Shown: positions 35,758-45,725, numbered from the stretch's first letter. The stretch is 64,000 nucleotides of DNA from Caldisphaera lagunensis DSM 15908 (GCF_000317795.1 NC_019791.1:124001-188000), one strand, 5' to 3'. Notes: a model not told the origin generated them from the letters alone. Translations and numbers: made by a program.

Positions 35758-36306
35758 TTGAGTCAGAAAATAAGAGTATCATTTCAAAGAAATACAATAG
35801 CAATATTTGCATTTTTAATAGCCTTTATTATAGCCTTGGATTCTTATCTTGTTTTAGCTAAATACCATAATTTAATTCAAAGAGGTGAAGAATATCTAGT
35901 CTTTATTTTATTAATACCTTTCGTTATCCTTTTATTAGCATTTTTAACTTTGTTTAATTCGTATTTTACAATTTCTAATGATAAAATAGAAATCCATTCT
36001 TATATATATCATGAAAAAATAAATAGAGATGATATTGAAAAAATAGTATTTACAAATAATTTGGACCCAGGGTATTTAGTTTCTTTTAGAATAACTGGCT
36101 ATAATTTCCCAGGAACTCAATTTGGATGGTTTAGATTGACGAATGGGAAAAAAGCCTTTCTCTTGATATCAGGCAAAGTTAATAATATATTAATATTTGA
36201 GCTAAAAGATGGCAAGGTTTTTATGATCTCAGGAAATTTTCTAGAAAAGTTAATTAACTACCTAAACATATATAAATGGGATGTCATTAAAAATATGTCC
36301 TATTAA
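35758..36306 (+). CDS. Small membrane protein with two helices and a PH-like domain
   Basis: About 182 residues. Two hydrophobic segments lie near residues 13-35 and 45-68 (AIFAFLIAFIIALDSYLVLA; LVFILLIPFVILLLAFLTLF), followed by a beta-rich soluble part (FTISNDKIEIHSYIYHEKIN, DDIEKIVFTNN, GTQFGWFRLTNGKKAFLLIS) like the bacterial PH domains fused to membrane helices. The function is unknown. The frame is open from a TTG at 35692, but that lies inside the 28-bp palindrome. The TTG at 35758 has AGGAAG just upstream and is my choice, with moderate certainty. It stands alone. Confidence 0.6.
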   Translation: MSQKIRVSFQRNTIAIFAFLIAFIIALDSYLVLAKYHNLIQRGEEYLVFILLIPFVILLLAFLTLFNSYFTISNDKIEIHSYIYHEKINRDDIEKIVFTNNLDPGYLVSFRITGYNFPGTQFGWFRLTNGKKAFLLISGKVNNILIFELKDGKVFMISGNFLEKLINYLNIYKWDVIKNMSY

Positions 36307-36659
36307 GTTTTCTACAACATAATATTATATTATAAGGATAATATAAACCAAGCAAAATTTTTTCCTAATCCATTATAAGTTAAACAATTTAAAAATTCAT
36401 AATTAAAAATTCTTCTCAATCAATAGTAAAAAATTTTTACTTTTTAATAAATCATAGTATGAATAGAAAATTTGAAAGGCGCAAAAGAAAAAATGAAATT
36501 AATATAAACATTTTTGGAAATATGATTCATTTTAAATATAACATTTAGATGAAAATAAATTAATTATAATATAATAAAATAAAAAGTATATTAGTTACAC
36601 TTCCATTTAATTTTTTTAAACTTATATCTTACATTTAATTTTGCGGTGAAATAATAAAA
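36307..36659. other. A/T-rich intergenic region, promoter of the MFS gene
   Basis: 353 bases with stops in all frames. The last 30 bases before the downstream gene contain TTTAATTTTTTTAAACTTATATC, a likely promoter element, and GCGGTGAAA, its ribosome-binding site. Nothing else recognised. Confidence 0.4.
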
Positions 36660-37802
36660 TTGGAAATAAATAACAAAAAAGCAATATCTAAAATATCAAT
36701 TTACAATCTTATAAATAGCATGACATCTAATGCATATTCTCCTTTTTTATCATTTATCGGGGCAACATTAGGATTACCTGGTTATTTGCTAGGTTTGGTT
36801 TCTACATCAGGAACTTTTTTCACAAATTTATCTCAATATTTCTCTTCTTTAACAAAAAAATCACCTAAAAGCTTAATATTTTATGGGAATTTAATAAAAA
36901 GCCTCTCATTATTTGCTTTGTTCTTTTTAACTTCGCAAGGACCTTTATATACAATACTTATTTCCATAATAATGATTGGTTCAGGAATTTCTAGCTTTGG
37001 CTTTTCATTATTAACCGAGTTTTACAGCAGAGCTAGTAGAAGCGTTACTCTCTCTAGAATTTATTTTTACTCATCTCTAGGCTCATTGCCCGTTATAGCA
37101 TTAGGAGGCTTATATCTAGAAGTAAATACAATTTTGGTCAAATATGTTTTTCTAATCGCATCAATTGTTACATCAATTTCAACTTTTATAGTAATAGGAT
37201 TAGATTATAAAGAAGATTATAGAAGTAAAAACAGTGCCTGGATAAATAATGAAGACTTTAATAAACTTAAGAAGTTTTTCATTTTTAATTTAATATATAT
37301 GATAACTTGGTCATTTGCATGGCCGCTTTTCCCATTAGCCCAATTGTATGTTTTTCATATGACAACCTTTCAAGTAGGAATAATTAATATTATAGCAACA
37401 TCTTCTACTATACTTTTGCAAAGATTTTTTGGATATTTCATAGCAAAGCATACAAAGCTTTCCTTATTTATTGGAAGGCTAACAAACACGTTTTTTGCCC
37501 TTGCCTATGCAATTTCTCCAAATGTTAATGGAATTTATTTAGCTAATATATTAGGTGGAGTTTCTAATTCAATAAATAATGTAGGGTACTTTGCATATTT
37601 AGTTGATAACTCAAAAGATAAAAGAGCAGCAATAGGTACTTATAGTGTTATAATGGGAATATCAGCTCTTGCTGGTGGAGAAATAGGTGGATTTACCTAT
37701 GATTATTTAGATCAAAAGTATGGATATCATATATTAAGAAGTTTGTTTTTATACACTGCAATATCAAGGTCTGTTGCAGCTTCCTTGTTTTTGTTTCTAT
37801 GA
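36660..37802 (+). CDS. MFS-type membrane transporter
   Basis: 380-residue polytopic protein of about twelve helices with an MFS layout: two six-helix halves split by a charged loop (DYKEDYRSKNSAWINNEDFNKL, in two parts near residue 190). Motif A is weak. The segment GYFAYLVDNSKDKRAAIGTYSV near 315 resembles the helix 10-11 loop of drug or sugar exporters. Start is a TTG at 36660 with GGTGAAA about 10 bases before. The substrate is unknown. Convergent with the UbiD-family gene. Confidence 0.75.
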   Translation: MEINNKKAISKISIYNLINSMTSNAYSPFLSFIGATLGLPGYLLGLVSTSGTFFTNLSQYFSSLTKKSPKSLIFYGNLIKSLSLFALFFLTSQGPLYTILISIIMIGSGISSFGFSLLTEFYSRASRSVTLSRIYFYSSLGSLPVIALGGLYLEVNTILVKYVFLIASIVTSISTFIVIGLDYKEDYRSKNSAWINNEDFNKLKKFFIFNLIYMITWSFAWPLFPLAQLYVFHMTTFQVGIINIIATSSTILLQRFFGYFIAKHTKLSLFIGRLTNTFFALAYAISPNVNGIYLANILGGVSNSINNVGYFAYLVDNSKDKRAAIGTYSVIMGISALAGGEIGGFTYDYLDQKYGYHILRSLFLYTAISRSVAASLFLFL

Positions 37803-37841
37803 AATTATATCCTTTAACTTGTTGGGGGATAAGAAAGAGAG

Positions 37842-37857
37842 TCCCTTTTTTAAGGGA
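37842..37857. terminator. Hairpin between convergent genes
   Basis: TCCCTTTTTTAAGGGA forms a six-base stem (TCCCTT/AAGGGA) around four T, in the 115-base gap between convergent genes. It is followed by G-rich sequence and could act as a bidirectional transcription end. Function inferred from position only. Confidence 0.35.
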
Positions 37858-37917
37858 GGGAGTGTTTACTTCTCTGCTATATAGTATTTTTAAATATAAA
37901 AATAATAGAAACAATAA

Positions 37918-39402
37918 TTAATAGTAATTAGGATTATTTTGAACTTTTTTTAAATAGTTATTAACCAAAGGTTCTATTTTTCTTAGAATTTCTTCATCTT
38001 CTTCTACAATTTTTGGCCAGGGTTTTCCCCAATTTTCCTCTGGCATTTTTCTTGTTGCATCAATTCCAAGCTTACTCCCAAACGATGGATATAAATTGGA
38101 TGGATCTAATGCATCACTATGAGAATTACTTAAAATTAAAACATCTCTTTCTGGATTAACATTGCAGGAAATAGACCATATAACCTTTCCTAAATCATGG
38201 GGGTCGACATCGTTATCAACAACTATTATAATCTTTGTTAGAGATGATTGCCCAATACCCCATAGAGCACTCATAACCTTTTTTGCTTGTCCAGGATATC
38301 TTTTCTTTATTGACACAATTAGCATTCCTTGAAATACTCCCTCTACTGGATAATTAATTTCAATAATTTCAGGTAAAAGAACTTGCATAATTGGTTTAAA
38401 CATTCTCTCTATTGCTTTTCCTAGAACAGCATCTTCTAAAGGAGGTAATCCAACTACACTACCAAAGTAAATTGGATCATTTCTAATATAGGCCTTATCA
38501 ACTATGAATAGAGGATATTTTTCTATAGGCTTATCATAATACCCCCAATGATCACCAAATGGTCCTTCTTCAACCAGCTTATTAGTTAAAACCCTCCCTT
38601 CTAATATTATTTCAGCATTTGATGGAACCATAATACCATTATCAAGCTCATATAGCTCTATGCCTTTACCCCTAATGATACCGGCAAATAAGGATTTATC
38701 TATAGGATAAGGGACTGGTGAAACTGAGGCAAGCATTGTTCCAGGATCGCTTCCTATAGCAACTGCTATTGGAATTTCCTCTTTAGAAGATTCAATTGCC
38801 TTCATATGCATTAATGCTCCTCTTTTATGAATTTGCCAATGGATAACTGCTTTATTTCCATCAATTATCATCATCCTATATACTCCCATATTAATTATTT
38901 TCTTATCTTGATCCATTGTAATTACCATAGGATATGTTGCGTATCTTCCTCCATCATTAGGCCATGTTTTGAAAAAAGGTATTTTTTCTAATGGATTATC
39001 CTTACCATCTATTATGTTTTCTGTGAAAGCTGCTTTACTTGTTTTCTTAGGAAAATATGATGATAATTTAGATACTTCCCCTAACGCTTTAACTTTGTCA
39101 AGTAAACCAAATGGAATTGGAGAAGTTATTGGTTCTATCATCCTATTTCCTATTTCTTCAAGATTATTTACTGATAAAGTAGATTTAATTAAATCTAAGT
39201 TTGGAAATAAGTTACCCGCTATTTTCCAGTTCTCAAACCCTTTTATTTTCTCAAACAATACAGCAGGACCTTTTGAATACATAACTTTCCTTAAAAATGC
39301 TGGTATTTCTAATATTGGTGAAAGTTCATCATTAACTTTAATTAGTATATTATTTTTTTCTAGCCATTGAATGTATTCTCTCATATCTTTTAATGGATCC
39401 AA
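37918..39402 (-). CDS. UbiD-family decarboxylase
   Basis: 494-residue UbiD-family enzyme, a prenylated-FMN-dependent (de)carboxylase. Recognisable blocks are GPAVLFEKIKGFENWKIAGNLF near residue 48, NMGVYRMMIIDGNKAVIHWQIHKRGA near 175, the acidic catalytic block VEEGPFGDHWGYYD near 280, and the C-terminal DPHDLGKVIWSISCN and GIDATRK. Archaeal members include the trans-anhydromevalonate-phosphate decarboxylase of the archaeal isoprenoid route, a good candidate here but not provable. The frame extends to a GTG at 39411 that belongs to the GGTGG ribosome-binding site; the TTG at 39402 is the better start. No UbiX flavin prenyltransferase is in the window. Confidence 0.9.
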   Translation of the reverse strand: MDPLKDMREYIQWLEKNNILIKVNDELSPILEIPAFLRKVMYSKGPAVLFEKIKGFENWKIAGNLFPNLDLIKSTLSVNNLEEIGNRMIEPITSPIPFGLLDKVKALGEVSKLSSYFPKKTSKAAFTENIIDGKDNPLEKIPFFKTWPNDGGRYATYPMVITMDQDKKIINMGVYRMMIIDGNKAVIHWQIHKRGALMHMKAIESSKEEIPIAVAIGSDPGTMLASVSPVPYPIDKSLFAGIIRGKGIELYELDNGIMVPSNAEIILEGRVLTNKLVEEGPFGDHWGYYDKPIEKYPLFIVDKAYIRNDPIYFGSVVGLPPLEDAVLGKAIERMFKPIMQVLLPEIIEINYPVEGVFQGMLIVSIKKRYPGQAKKVMSALWGIGQSSLTKIIIVVDNDVDPHDLGKVIWSISCNVNPERDVLILSNSHSDALDPSNLYPSFGSKLGIDATRKMPEENWGKPWPKIVEEDEEILRKIEPLVNNYLKKVQNNPNYY

Positions 39403-39411
39403 AATTTCCAC

Positions 39412-40137
39412 CTATATCTACTTTTGTTTTTATTGAATTAAAAATATCCTATAAATTTTAACTATAAATTTAAACATAACAAAATGCTTAAAATCTTGCT
39501 TTAATATTACATAAATATTTAAAAATAATTTCACAAATAATTTTAGGAATAAAACATATTAGATGTAAAATAAAAGAGAGGGGATTTTTCATTATTAGTT
39601 ATTTTATTATTAATAATTGTGTTTTACTTATCAATACTAATTTGTCAATCATAATAAATAGAGAAAGGCCAAAATTAAGAGAATATTCACTCGTGCACCG
39701 GCTTAATATTGCTAATTTAGAAATAATAAAAATTTAGTAATAATGATATAGATAAGTTAAAAATGAGTAGGTTATGTATAATAATTAAAATTGTGTTATA
39801 TAGTTTATTTACCTTAAAAAAGTTAAAAATTATTAAGAATTAATAAAATGGGTCATTGCATCATATAAATCCACAACTCTTATGAGCATACATTATTATA
39901 TCTGTTTCATTCAAAGGAACTATCTCTCTATTAATTCTGTTTTTCTCTTTATTAATATTTAAACTATTCAATTTTTATCACCTATATAAAATAGAAATAC
40001 AAAAGTTAAAAAGATAAATTAATACGTATTATTTTTATTTAATATATTACTGGTATATAAAATTATTTAATAAAAATTCTATATAATTCATCAATAAAAA
40101 CTTTAATAATAGTTTAATAATTATTAATCACCTGTGA
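39412..40137. other. Long A/T-rich intergenic region
   Basis: About 725 bases between the divergent UbiD gene and an MFS gene. One short G+C-richer patch (CACTCGTGCACCGGCTT, 39690-39706) stands out but forms no clear structure. A possible 36-codon minus-strand gene is listed separately. Otherwise nothing recognised. Confidence 0.4.
39861..39971 (-). CDS. Possible 36-residue small protein
   Basis: A TTG at 39971 follows GGTGATAAAAA (ribosome-binding site at normal distance) and opens a 36-codon frame beginning LNSLNINKEKNRINREIV and ending HKSCGFI. It is hydrophilic with no membrane segment and one Cys. There is no recognised family. The evidence is only the good initiation signal in a long gene-free stretch, so this may be chance. 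Confidence 0.3.
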   Translation of the reverse strand: MNSLNINKEKNRINREIVPLNETDIIMYAHKSCGFI

Positions 40138-40146
40138 GTGGTTACA

Positions 40147-41322
40147 ATGAATAAAACAAGAAAATGGGCTTACTCATTATTAGGTTTTGTTATAGCATCA
40201 TTATTAACATCAGCATTATCAATTTATGTTCTTTTTATGCCTTATTTTTCAGAGAAAATAGGAGTAAACATACAAGAATTAATATTATGGGGCAACCTAG
40301 CTTATTTTATTGGAATGCCGATAGGTAAAATTATTGGAAGGTTTTTAAAATTTTATAAAAGATTAACAAAATCTATTATTGGATTAACCGGTTTAATATC
40401 AATTTCTATAGCATTAATGCCTTTTATTTCTTCATTTTCTGAATTAATTATTTTGAGAATTATTCAAGGAACAGTAACATTTTATATGGAAATATTTTCA
40501 AATGTGTATTCTTTTTTGTTTAGCGATTTTAAGTCAAGAAATTTAGCATCTGCAATTTCAATATCAGGAATTCCAGGTGGAGTTGCTATCGGAACATCAG
40601 CATACATTCTAGAAACTCAAAGTCCAATCTTGGTTTATTCCATATTTTCAATAATATCTTTTATAGTTGGATTAATATTTGCTTTTTCAACATTAAATTT
40701 TGAAAATACTATAAAAGAATTAAAAAATGAGTATAAGGGCACTACATATAAATTAAAGATAACTTGGATAATGGGTTTTTATTGGGCTACAATAGCTGGG
40801 TTTAATTTAGTTTTAGCTATATTATTACAGCCATTTGTATCCTCATATTCGGTAAAAGACGTCCCAATAGCTATGGAAACGTTTGGTTATTCTGGAGCAA
40901 TTTTAACTATAGCTGGAGGTTTTATAGCATATCTAACTAAATCATTAAAAATAACTTCAATTGTTATAGGAATTTCATACATAATTTCTTTTATAGGATT
41001 TTTAATTTTATATTTATTTGAACCAGTTGGAATATATTTGGCTCTAACAATTATCTTAATTATGATTGAAGCAATAGCTGTACCATTTATTTATTCAATT
41101 CCTAGAGAAATATATAAAGAAAATATGGTAGCGAAAGGAACTTGGGAATTTGCATTTATAGGATCAAGCTTTCATATATGGGGTGCTTTAATAGTTTTAA
41201 CAATAGGATCACTGATAAGTTTTAGATATTCAATACTAGCATTAGCATTTCCCCCTATATATGGGGCATTGATTTCTTTTTTAATCCCCAGATTTTCTAT
41301 TAAAGGGGATAAAATTGATTAA
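40147..41322 (+). CDS. MFS-type transporter
   Basis: 391-residue polytopic membrane protein of about twelve helices in MFS arrangement, with a central cytoplasmic loop near residue 195 (FENTIKELKNEYKGTTYKLK). The helix-4/5 region reads IIQGTVTFYMEIFSNVYSFLF, then AISISGIPGGVAIGTSAYIL. A GTG at 40138 is in frame; the ATG at 40147, preceded by GTGAGTGG, is preferred. It overlaps the UbiA-family gene by 8 bases and so shares its transcript. The substrate is unknown; the pairing hints at transport linked to an isoprenoid or quinone product, but this is weak. Confidence 0.78.
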   Translation: MNKTRKWAYSLLGFVIASLLTSALSIYVLFMPYFSEKIGVNIQELILWGNLAYFIGMPIGKIIGRFLKFYKRLTKSIIGLTGLISISIALMPFISSFSELIILRIIQGTVTFYMEIFSNVYSFLFSDFKSRNLASAISISGIPGGVAIGTSAYILETQSPILVYSIFSIISFIVGLIFAFSTLNFENTIKELKNEYKGTTYKLKITWIMGFYWATIAGFNLVLAILLQPFVSSYSVKDVPIAMETFGYSGAILTIAGGFIAYLTKSLKITSIVIGISYIISFIGFLILYLFEPVGIYLALTIILIMIEAIAVPFIYSIPREIYKENMVAKGTWEFAFIGSSFHIWGALIVLTIGSLISFRYSILALAFPPIYGALISFLIPRFSIKGDKID

Positions 41323-42250
41323 AAAATGGTTTAAAGCATTAAGCCCTGTAACATTATTGAGTGCATTTTCTTCAGTTACCTTAGGTACAGCTATTGCTTG
41401 GTACAAAACTGGTAAGATTATTTGGGCTTTTTATTTTATAACTCTTATTGCCTTAATTTTAGCCCAAGCTGGAGTAAATTTAATTAACGATTATATTGAT
41501 TATAAAACAAATATAGATTTATTATATAGAAAAACTGGATTATTCCATAGAAATAATGCTATTGTTGATTTGAATTTAAACCCTAAAATTGTTAGATCAG
41601 TCGGCTATTCCATGATCTTCATAGCTTTGTTATCAGGCATTTATTTAGCGCTAAGAGTCGGAATACCAGTAATTGTTATAGGTATAATTGGATTATTTTT
41701 AGGGGTTATATATAGTGAACCACCTTTTAATCTTAAATATAGGGGATATGGAGAGATAATTGCAGCAATAGTTATGGGTCCTTTAGTTGTATGGGGTTCA
41801 TATATTGTACAAACTGGAAATCTATCGACATTATATCCATTGTTAGTTGGTATTATAAACGGTTCCTTTACTTTTTTAATATTATTAGGGTCTAGCTCAT
41901 TAAAGGCTGAGACCTATAAAAAGTTGAATAAGAAAAACATTATAATAGTAATGGGAAATAAAATAAGATATGTAGTTTATTCTGCAATAGGTTTATTGTA
42001 TCTTTCCATAATTCTATCTTCATTGTTTGATTTCATACCTTTGATTGCCTTAATTTCTTTAATATTCATTCCAAATACATTAAAACTGACGCGTCCTTTG
42101 CTCAAAATTGAAGACGTGAATAAAAAATGGGATGAGCTTAGACAATTATGGGCTGGACCATTTAGTGCTAGGATTTTAATTCTTATTATAATAATTGTAT
42201 CTATAATCATAACTAGATTCATAAGAATTTTAGATATATCTATATTTTAA
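41315..42250 (+). CDS. UbiA-family prenyltransferase (MenA-like)
   Basis: 311-residue integral-membrane prenyltransferase with eight or nine helices. The first prenyl-diphosphate/Mg motif reads NLINDYIDYKTNID (N-D-x-x-D-x-x-x-D) near residue 60, and the second region reads GVIYSEPPFNLKYRGYGEI near 130, typical of the MenA branch that prenylates aromatic acids in quinone synthesis. The second motif's acidic residues are only partly kept. Start is a TTG at 41315, overlapping the preceding MFS gene by 8 bases, after GGGGATAAAA. It could act on a quinone precursor or another aromatic acceptor. Confidence 0.83.
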   Translation: MIKKWFKALSPVTLLSAFSSVTLGTAIAWYKTGKIIWAFYFITLIALILAQAGVNLINDYIDYKTNIDLLYRKTGLFHRNNAIVDLNLNPKIVRSVGYSMIFIALLSGIYLALRVGIPVIVIGIIGLFLGVIYSEPPFNLKYRGYGEIIAAIVMGPLVVWGSYIVQTGNLSTLYPLLVGIINGSFTFLILLGSSSLKAETYKKLNKKNIIIVMGNKIRYVVYSAIGLLYLSIILSSLFDFIPLIALISLIFIPNTLKLTRPLLKIEDVNKKWDELRQLWAGPFSARILILIIIIVSIIITRFIRILDISIF

Positions 42251-42396
42251 AAATTTGTTGTGTTTTAAAAAGTTATAAACTTGTTTTAATATTATCATAA
42301 TTTATAGGTTTAATAGATACTAAAATAATATAAAACTAATGATAAATTTATCCATTACCTTTTACTATAAAAAAATCATTTTTAAAAAAAAAAAAA

Positions 42397-43617
42397 TCAA
42401 GATTGATTTCTTGCTTCTAATATTTTATAACCAAATCCATAAGTATATTCTACCTCATTGGGATTAACAACTGTAATTATTGTTCCATTTTGTAATTGAT
42501 ATTTTATCATAGTTACATTTCCAACAGAATAGTAGGCCCTTAAAGCTATCAAATAACCATTTAGCACCGCATTGGATATGTTTGATAGTACGCTCATGTT
42601 TACTGTTTTATATAAATTGTTTTGAGAGAAATGTTCAACAATAAATATAGTAACATTAGCAGCTCTTTGTGCTGCTATTACTCCTATATATGCATTAGGG
42701 AACCAAGGAGAATCAGAAATCCCTCTAACAATTATCCAAGGTATGCCTAACTCGGCATTTACATAAGCAAATCCCATTCCTTCATTTTCACCTGCATCAG
42801 ATTGATATAAGGCATTTTGATCCTCCATCCATGTTAATGGTTCTGTCCATTGGTTTGCTGATCCTATAACACCAACAATAATTTGCGACTTTACAATACC
42901 AGATAAAGAACTATTACCAGTAGCATTTGCAATAGATATATAACCTATTGGGGCATTTTCGGCAATTTGAACTAATCCTAGTGATGCTGGAAGAGCAGCA
43001 ACATAAACATAGCTCAAATCATTAGTTCCAGGCCCATAACCATAATAGGAAGCATTTTGCAATGTTGGTCCTATTTCTCCATAACCACCTATTACAGCAT
43101 TTTGAATCAGGCTTTTATTGTTTACAACCATTTCTACCCCAGTATAGTCACTTTGGAAACCTCTGTTATGATAATGAATTGAAGATTTATCAACTACATA
43201 AGCTCCTATAACTACATCTCCTGGTAAAATATAGGGATTCCTTGATCCAGCAGTACCACTTAAAATATTAGCTATTATATGAAAATGAGTATCCATGATG
43301 TAAGTTGCCATTTCTGCTGCATATTCCTTTTCTCCGCTTCTTACATTAACTACCCATTGATTGCCTATTTTTCCAACGTAAAATGTATAACCGCTAATAT
43401 TTATTTCAGTGACGTTTTTCATTTGAGCTAAAATTGGTGCTTGTTCCATTGCCATTGGAGTTACTATACCTATCATGGGAGTATTAAATAAGAATGAATT
43501 ATTTGATTTATTTGTTTGAGGGGTATTCTTAATATTATATTCGTAAGCAAATAATCCAAAGCCTATCAAGGCTAAAACCAAAAATATTATTGCCAATAAT
43601 TTAACTAGGTTAGCCAT
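42397..43617 (-). CDS. Membrane-anchored nucleoside phosphorylase/MTA-SAH nucleosidase-like protein
   Basis: 406 residues. An N-terminal hydrophobic anchor (residues about 5-25, LVKLLAIIFLVLALIGFGLFA) is followed by an Asn-rich linker and then a PNP/UDP-superfamily domain: IGIVTPMAMEQAPIL, SGTAGSRNPYILPGDVVIG and the C-terminal SDAGENEGMGFAYVN with PWIIVRGISDSP, where family members have the M-E and R-x-I-S-D ribose/base contacts. Residues corresponding to the catalytic Asp and the Glu are kept. The domain would lie outside the cell, unusual for this normally cytoplasmic family. A GTG at 43626 is part of the ribosome-binding site; ATG at 43617 is preferred. The substrate is unknown. Confidence 0.8.
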   Translation of the reverse strand: MANLVKLLAIIFLVLALIGFGLFAYEYNIKNTPQTNKSNNSFLFNTPMIGIVTPMAMEQAPILAQMKNVTEINISGYTFYVGKIGNQWVVNVRSGEKEYAAEMATYIMDTHFHIIANILSGTAGSRNPYILPGDVVIGAYVVDKSSIHYHNRGFQSDYTGVEMVVNNKSLIQNAVIGGYGEIGPTLQNASYYGYGPGTNDLSYVYVAALPASLGLVQIAENAPIGYISIANATGNSSLSGIVKSQIIVGVIGSANQWTEPLTWMEDQNALYQSDAGENEGMGFAYVNAELGIPWIIVRGISDSPWFPNAYIGVIAAQRAANVTIFIVEHFSQNNLYKTVNMSVLSNISNAVLNGYLIALRAYYSVGNVTMIKYQLQNGTIITVVNPNEVEYTYGFGYKILEARNQS

Positions 43618-43626
43618 GTTGATCAC

Positions 43627-44192
43627 AATTTCTATTTAAAGTTGAATATCTTTTAAGCATAACGGTATGTCTTTTGAAATTTTTACTCGACTAAGTAAAA
43701 TTCAAATGATGTACCAAAAATAAATCTATTTGACTTAACTAATAAAAGTCTAAGATAAAATTTATAACATGGGTATTGTTTTAAAAAGTTTTTGATGAAA
43801 TTGTTATAAAATAATTATGAACTTATAGAACATTAATTGTTTAGGGAAACAAGGCATCTCAATTAAAACTAGGAATGAACTACTGGTATCTTATATAGAG
43901 TACTATGATAAAGGAGACAACAAACCTAACATTTTGAGAGGAGAAAAAAATAAAAGGGGGAAGGTTGCCATAATTTTGGCAAATTTCTAACAAATGTTTC
44001 ATAGTTAATATGATAAATATTTAAAAAAGGTTTAACTCAAAATTATAAAGAAAAATTATTCTGAATTTATATTTAAACTAAGAACCTATAATATGCTAAG
44101 TTATTATTGGTATTTTTAGATTATTTATTATTGATAAAGCTTAATAATGGTAGAATTAGTATATAAATTTGAATTAAGTTTTGGTGAAATCC
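43627..44192. other. Divergent intergenic region, nothing recognised beyond promoters
   Basis: About 560 A/T-rich bases between the anchored nucleosidase and the amidohydrolase. The final stretch holds TTGGTGAAATCC, the ribosome-binding site for the plus-strand gene. A purine-rich patch (GGAGAAAAAAATAAAAGGGGG, 43940-43962, written here with gaps ignored) has no obvious role. Confidence 0.35.
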
Positions 44193-45725
44193 ATGGGATC
44201 ACTAGCTATTATTAATGGATTTATATATGCATCGTTTTATCCTTTGCAAATAATAAATTCCTTATTAATTAATGATGGTAAGATCGAAATTATTGGTAAT
44301 AAAGATAAGATATTAGATTATGCAAAAAAAGAAAAAATAGAAATCTTAGATTTAAAAAATAAATATTATGCAATTCCAGGATTTATTGATGCTCATATAC
44401 ATATTGACGAACTGGGCGAATATATCAATGGAATAGATTTAAGGGATGTAAAATCAGTTAAGGATTTATGTGAATCTATAAAAAATAAAAAAGATAAATT
44501 TAAAAATTGGATCTACGGGCATGGATGGGACCAAGAAAAATTTTTAGAAAATAGGTGGCCAAATCATTATGATATAGATAATTGTACTAAAAATAAACCA
44601 GCAATTTTCTCTAGAATTGATTTACATTCAGCTTTAATAAACGAAAAAGCAATAAAATTTCTCTATAGCTTTGATAAAGAGGTCTATGGCATTGATAAAT
44701 TTCCTAATAATGAACCTACTGGTATAATTAAAGAAACTGCATTTGATGAAATTAGGAAACTAATGAGGGAAAACAGAGATATTGAGGAACAAAAGGAATT
44801 AATAGAATTAGCTCAAAATGAATTGATTTCAAAAGGAATAACTTCAGTTGGATTCATGAGCGTAGATGAAAAAAGCTTATCAGCAATTTTAGAATTGAGA
44901 TCTGAAAATAAGCTTAAAATAAGGATTTCAGCTTTTTTGAATGGTAATATTATGTATAAATCAAAACAAATTAAAAATGATGATTTATTTCAAATAAAAG
45001 GCATAAAATTATTTTCAGATGGTTCCTTAGGATCAAGGACTGCATATTTAAGCTATCCTTATGAAGATGATCCAGAAAATAAAGGATTTATAGCTATGGA
45101 AAAAGATCAGCTTTTAGAAAATTGTTTAAAAGCAAAGGAATTGAATTTAAAGACAGCAACTCACGTTATTGGTGATGCTGCTTTAGATAATGTATTAGAT
45201 GTTTATGAAAAATGCGGGGAAAGGAATAGAATTGAACATGCTTCTTTGGTTAGAGAAGATCAATTTATGAAATTATCAAAAATAAACCCTATAATAGTTG
45301 TTCAACCCCATTTCATAATATCAGACTTTTGGGTCATAAAAAGATTGGGTATAAATAGAGCAAAATGGGTTTATCCATTTAAATCGTTAATAAATCATGG
45401 ATTAGACATTGCATTTTCTACAGATGCTCCTGTTGAACCCATTGATCCCTTCTTATCGATAGATGCAGCAGTTAATCGTGGATCAAATCAAAACATAGAA
45501 TTAAGCAAATATACAATGCATGAATCTTTAAATCTTCAAGAGGCGTATGCTTCTTATACTCAAAAAAGTGCAACAGCTATTTATAGACAAGATTTAGGAA
45601 GTATTGAATTAGGAAAGAAGGGGGATATAGTTATATTAAGTAAAGATCCCTTAAATAGTTATTTAAATAACGTTGTAATGACAATAATCGATGGAAACAT
45701 ACTCTATAAAAATAACTTTGAATAA
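44193..45725 (+). CDS. Amidohydrolase family 3 (YtcJ-like) metal hydrolase
   Basis: 510-residue amidohydrolase. The metal ligands are in GFIDAHIHIDELGEYI (H-x-H) near residue 64, ATHVIGDAALDNVLD near 325 and RIEHASLVREDQ near 350, with the catalytic Asp in FSTDAPVEPIDP near 415. YGHGWDQEKF near 110 and LFSDGSLGSRTAYLS near 275 are family signatures. It hydrolyses a C-N bond of an unknown cyclic or acyl amide. The frame extends to a TTG at 44181; the ATG at 44193 with GGTGAAATCC upstream is the true start. No partner gene is adjacent. Confidence 0.9.
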   Translation: MGSLAIINGFIYASFYPLQIINSLLINDGKIEIIGNKDKILDYAKKEKIEILDLKNKYYAIPGFIDAHIHIDELGEYINGIDLRDVKSVKDLCESIKNKKDKFKNWIYGHGWDQEKFLENRWPNHYDIDNCTKNKPAIFSRIDLHSALINEKAIKFLYSFDKEVYGIDKFPNNEPTGIIKETAFDEIRKLMRENRDIEEQKELIELAQNELISKGITSVGFMSVDEKSLSAILELRSENKLKIRISAFLNGNIMYKSKQIKNDDLFQIKGIKLFSDGSLGSRTAYLSYPYEDDPENKGFIAMEKDQLLENCLKAKELNLKTATHVIGDAALDNVLDVYEKCGERNRIEHASLVREDQFMKLSKINPIIVVQPHFIISDFWVIKRLGINRAKWVYPFKSLINHGLDIAFSTDAPVEPIDPFLSIDAAVNRGSNQNIELSKYTMHESLNLQEAYASYTQKSATAIYRQDLGSIELGKKGDIVILSKDPLNSYLNNVVMTIIDGNILYKNNFE

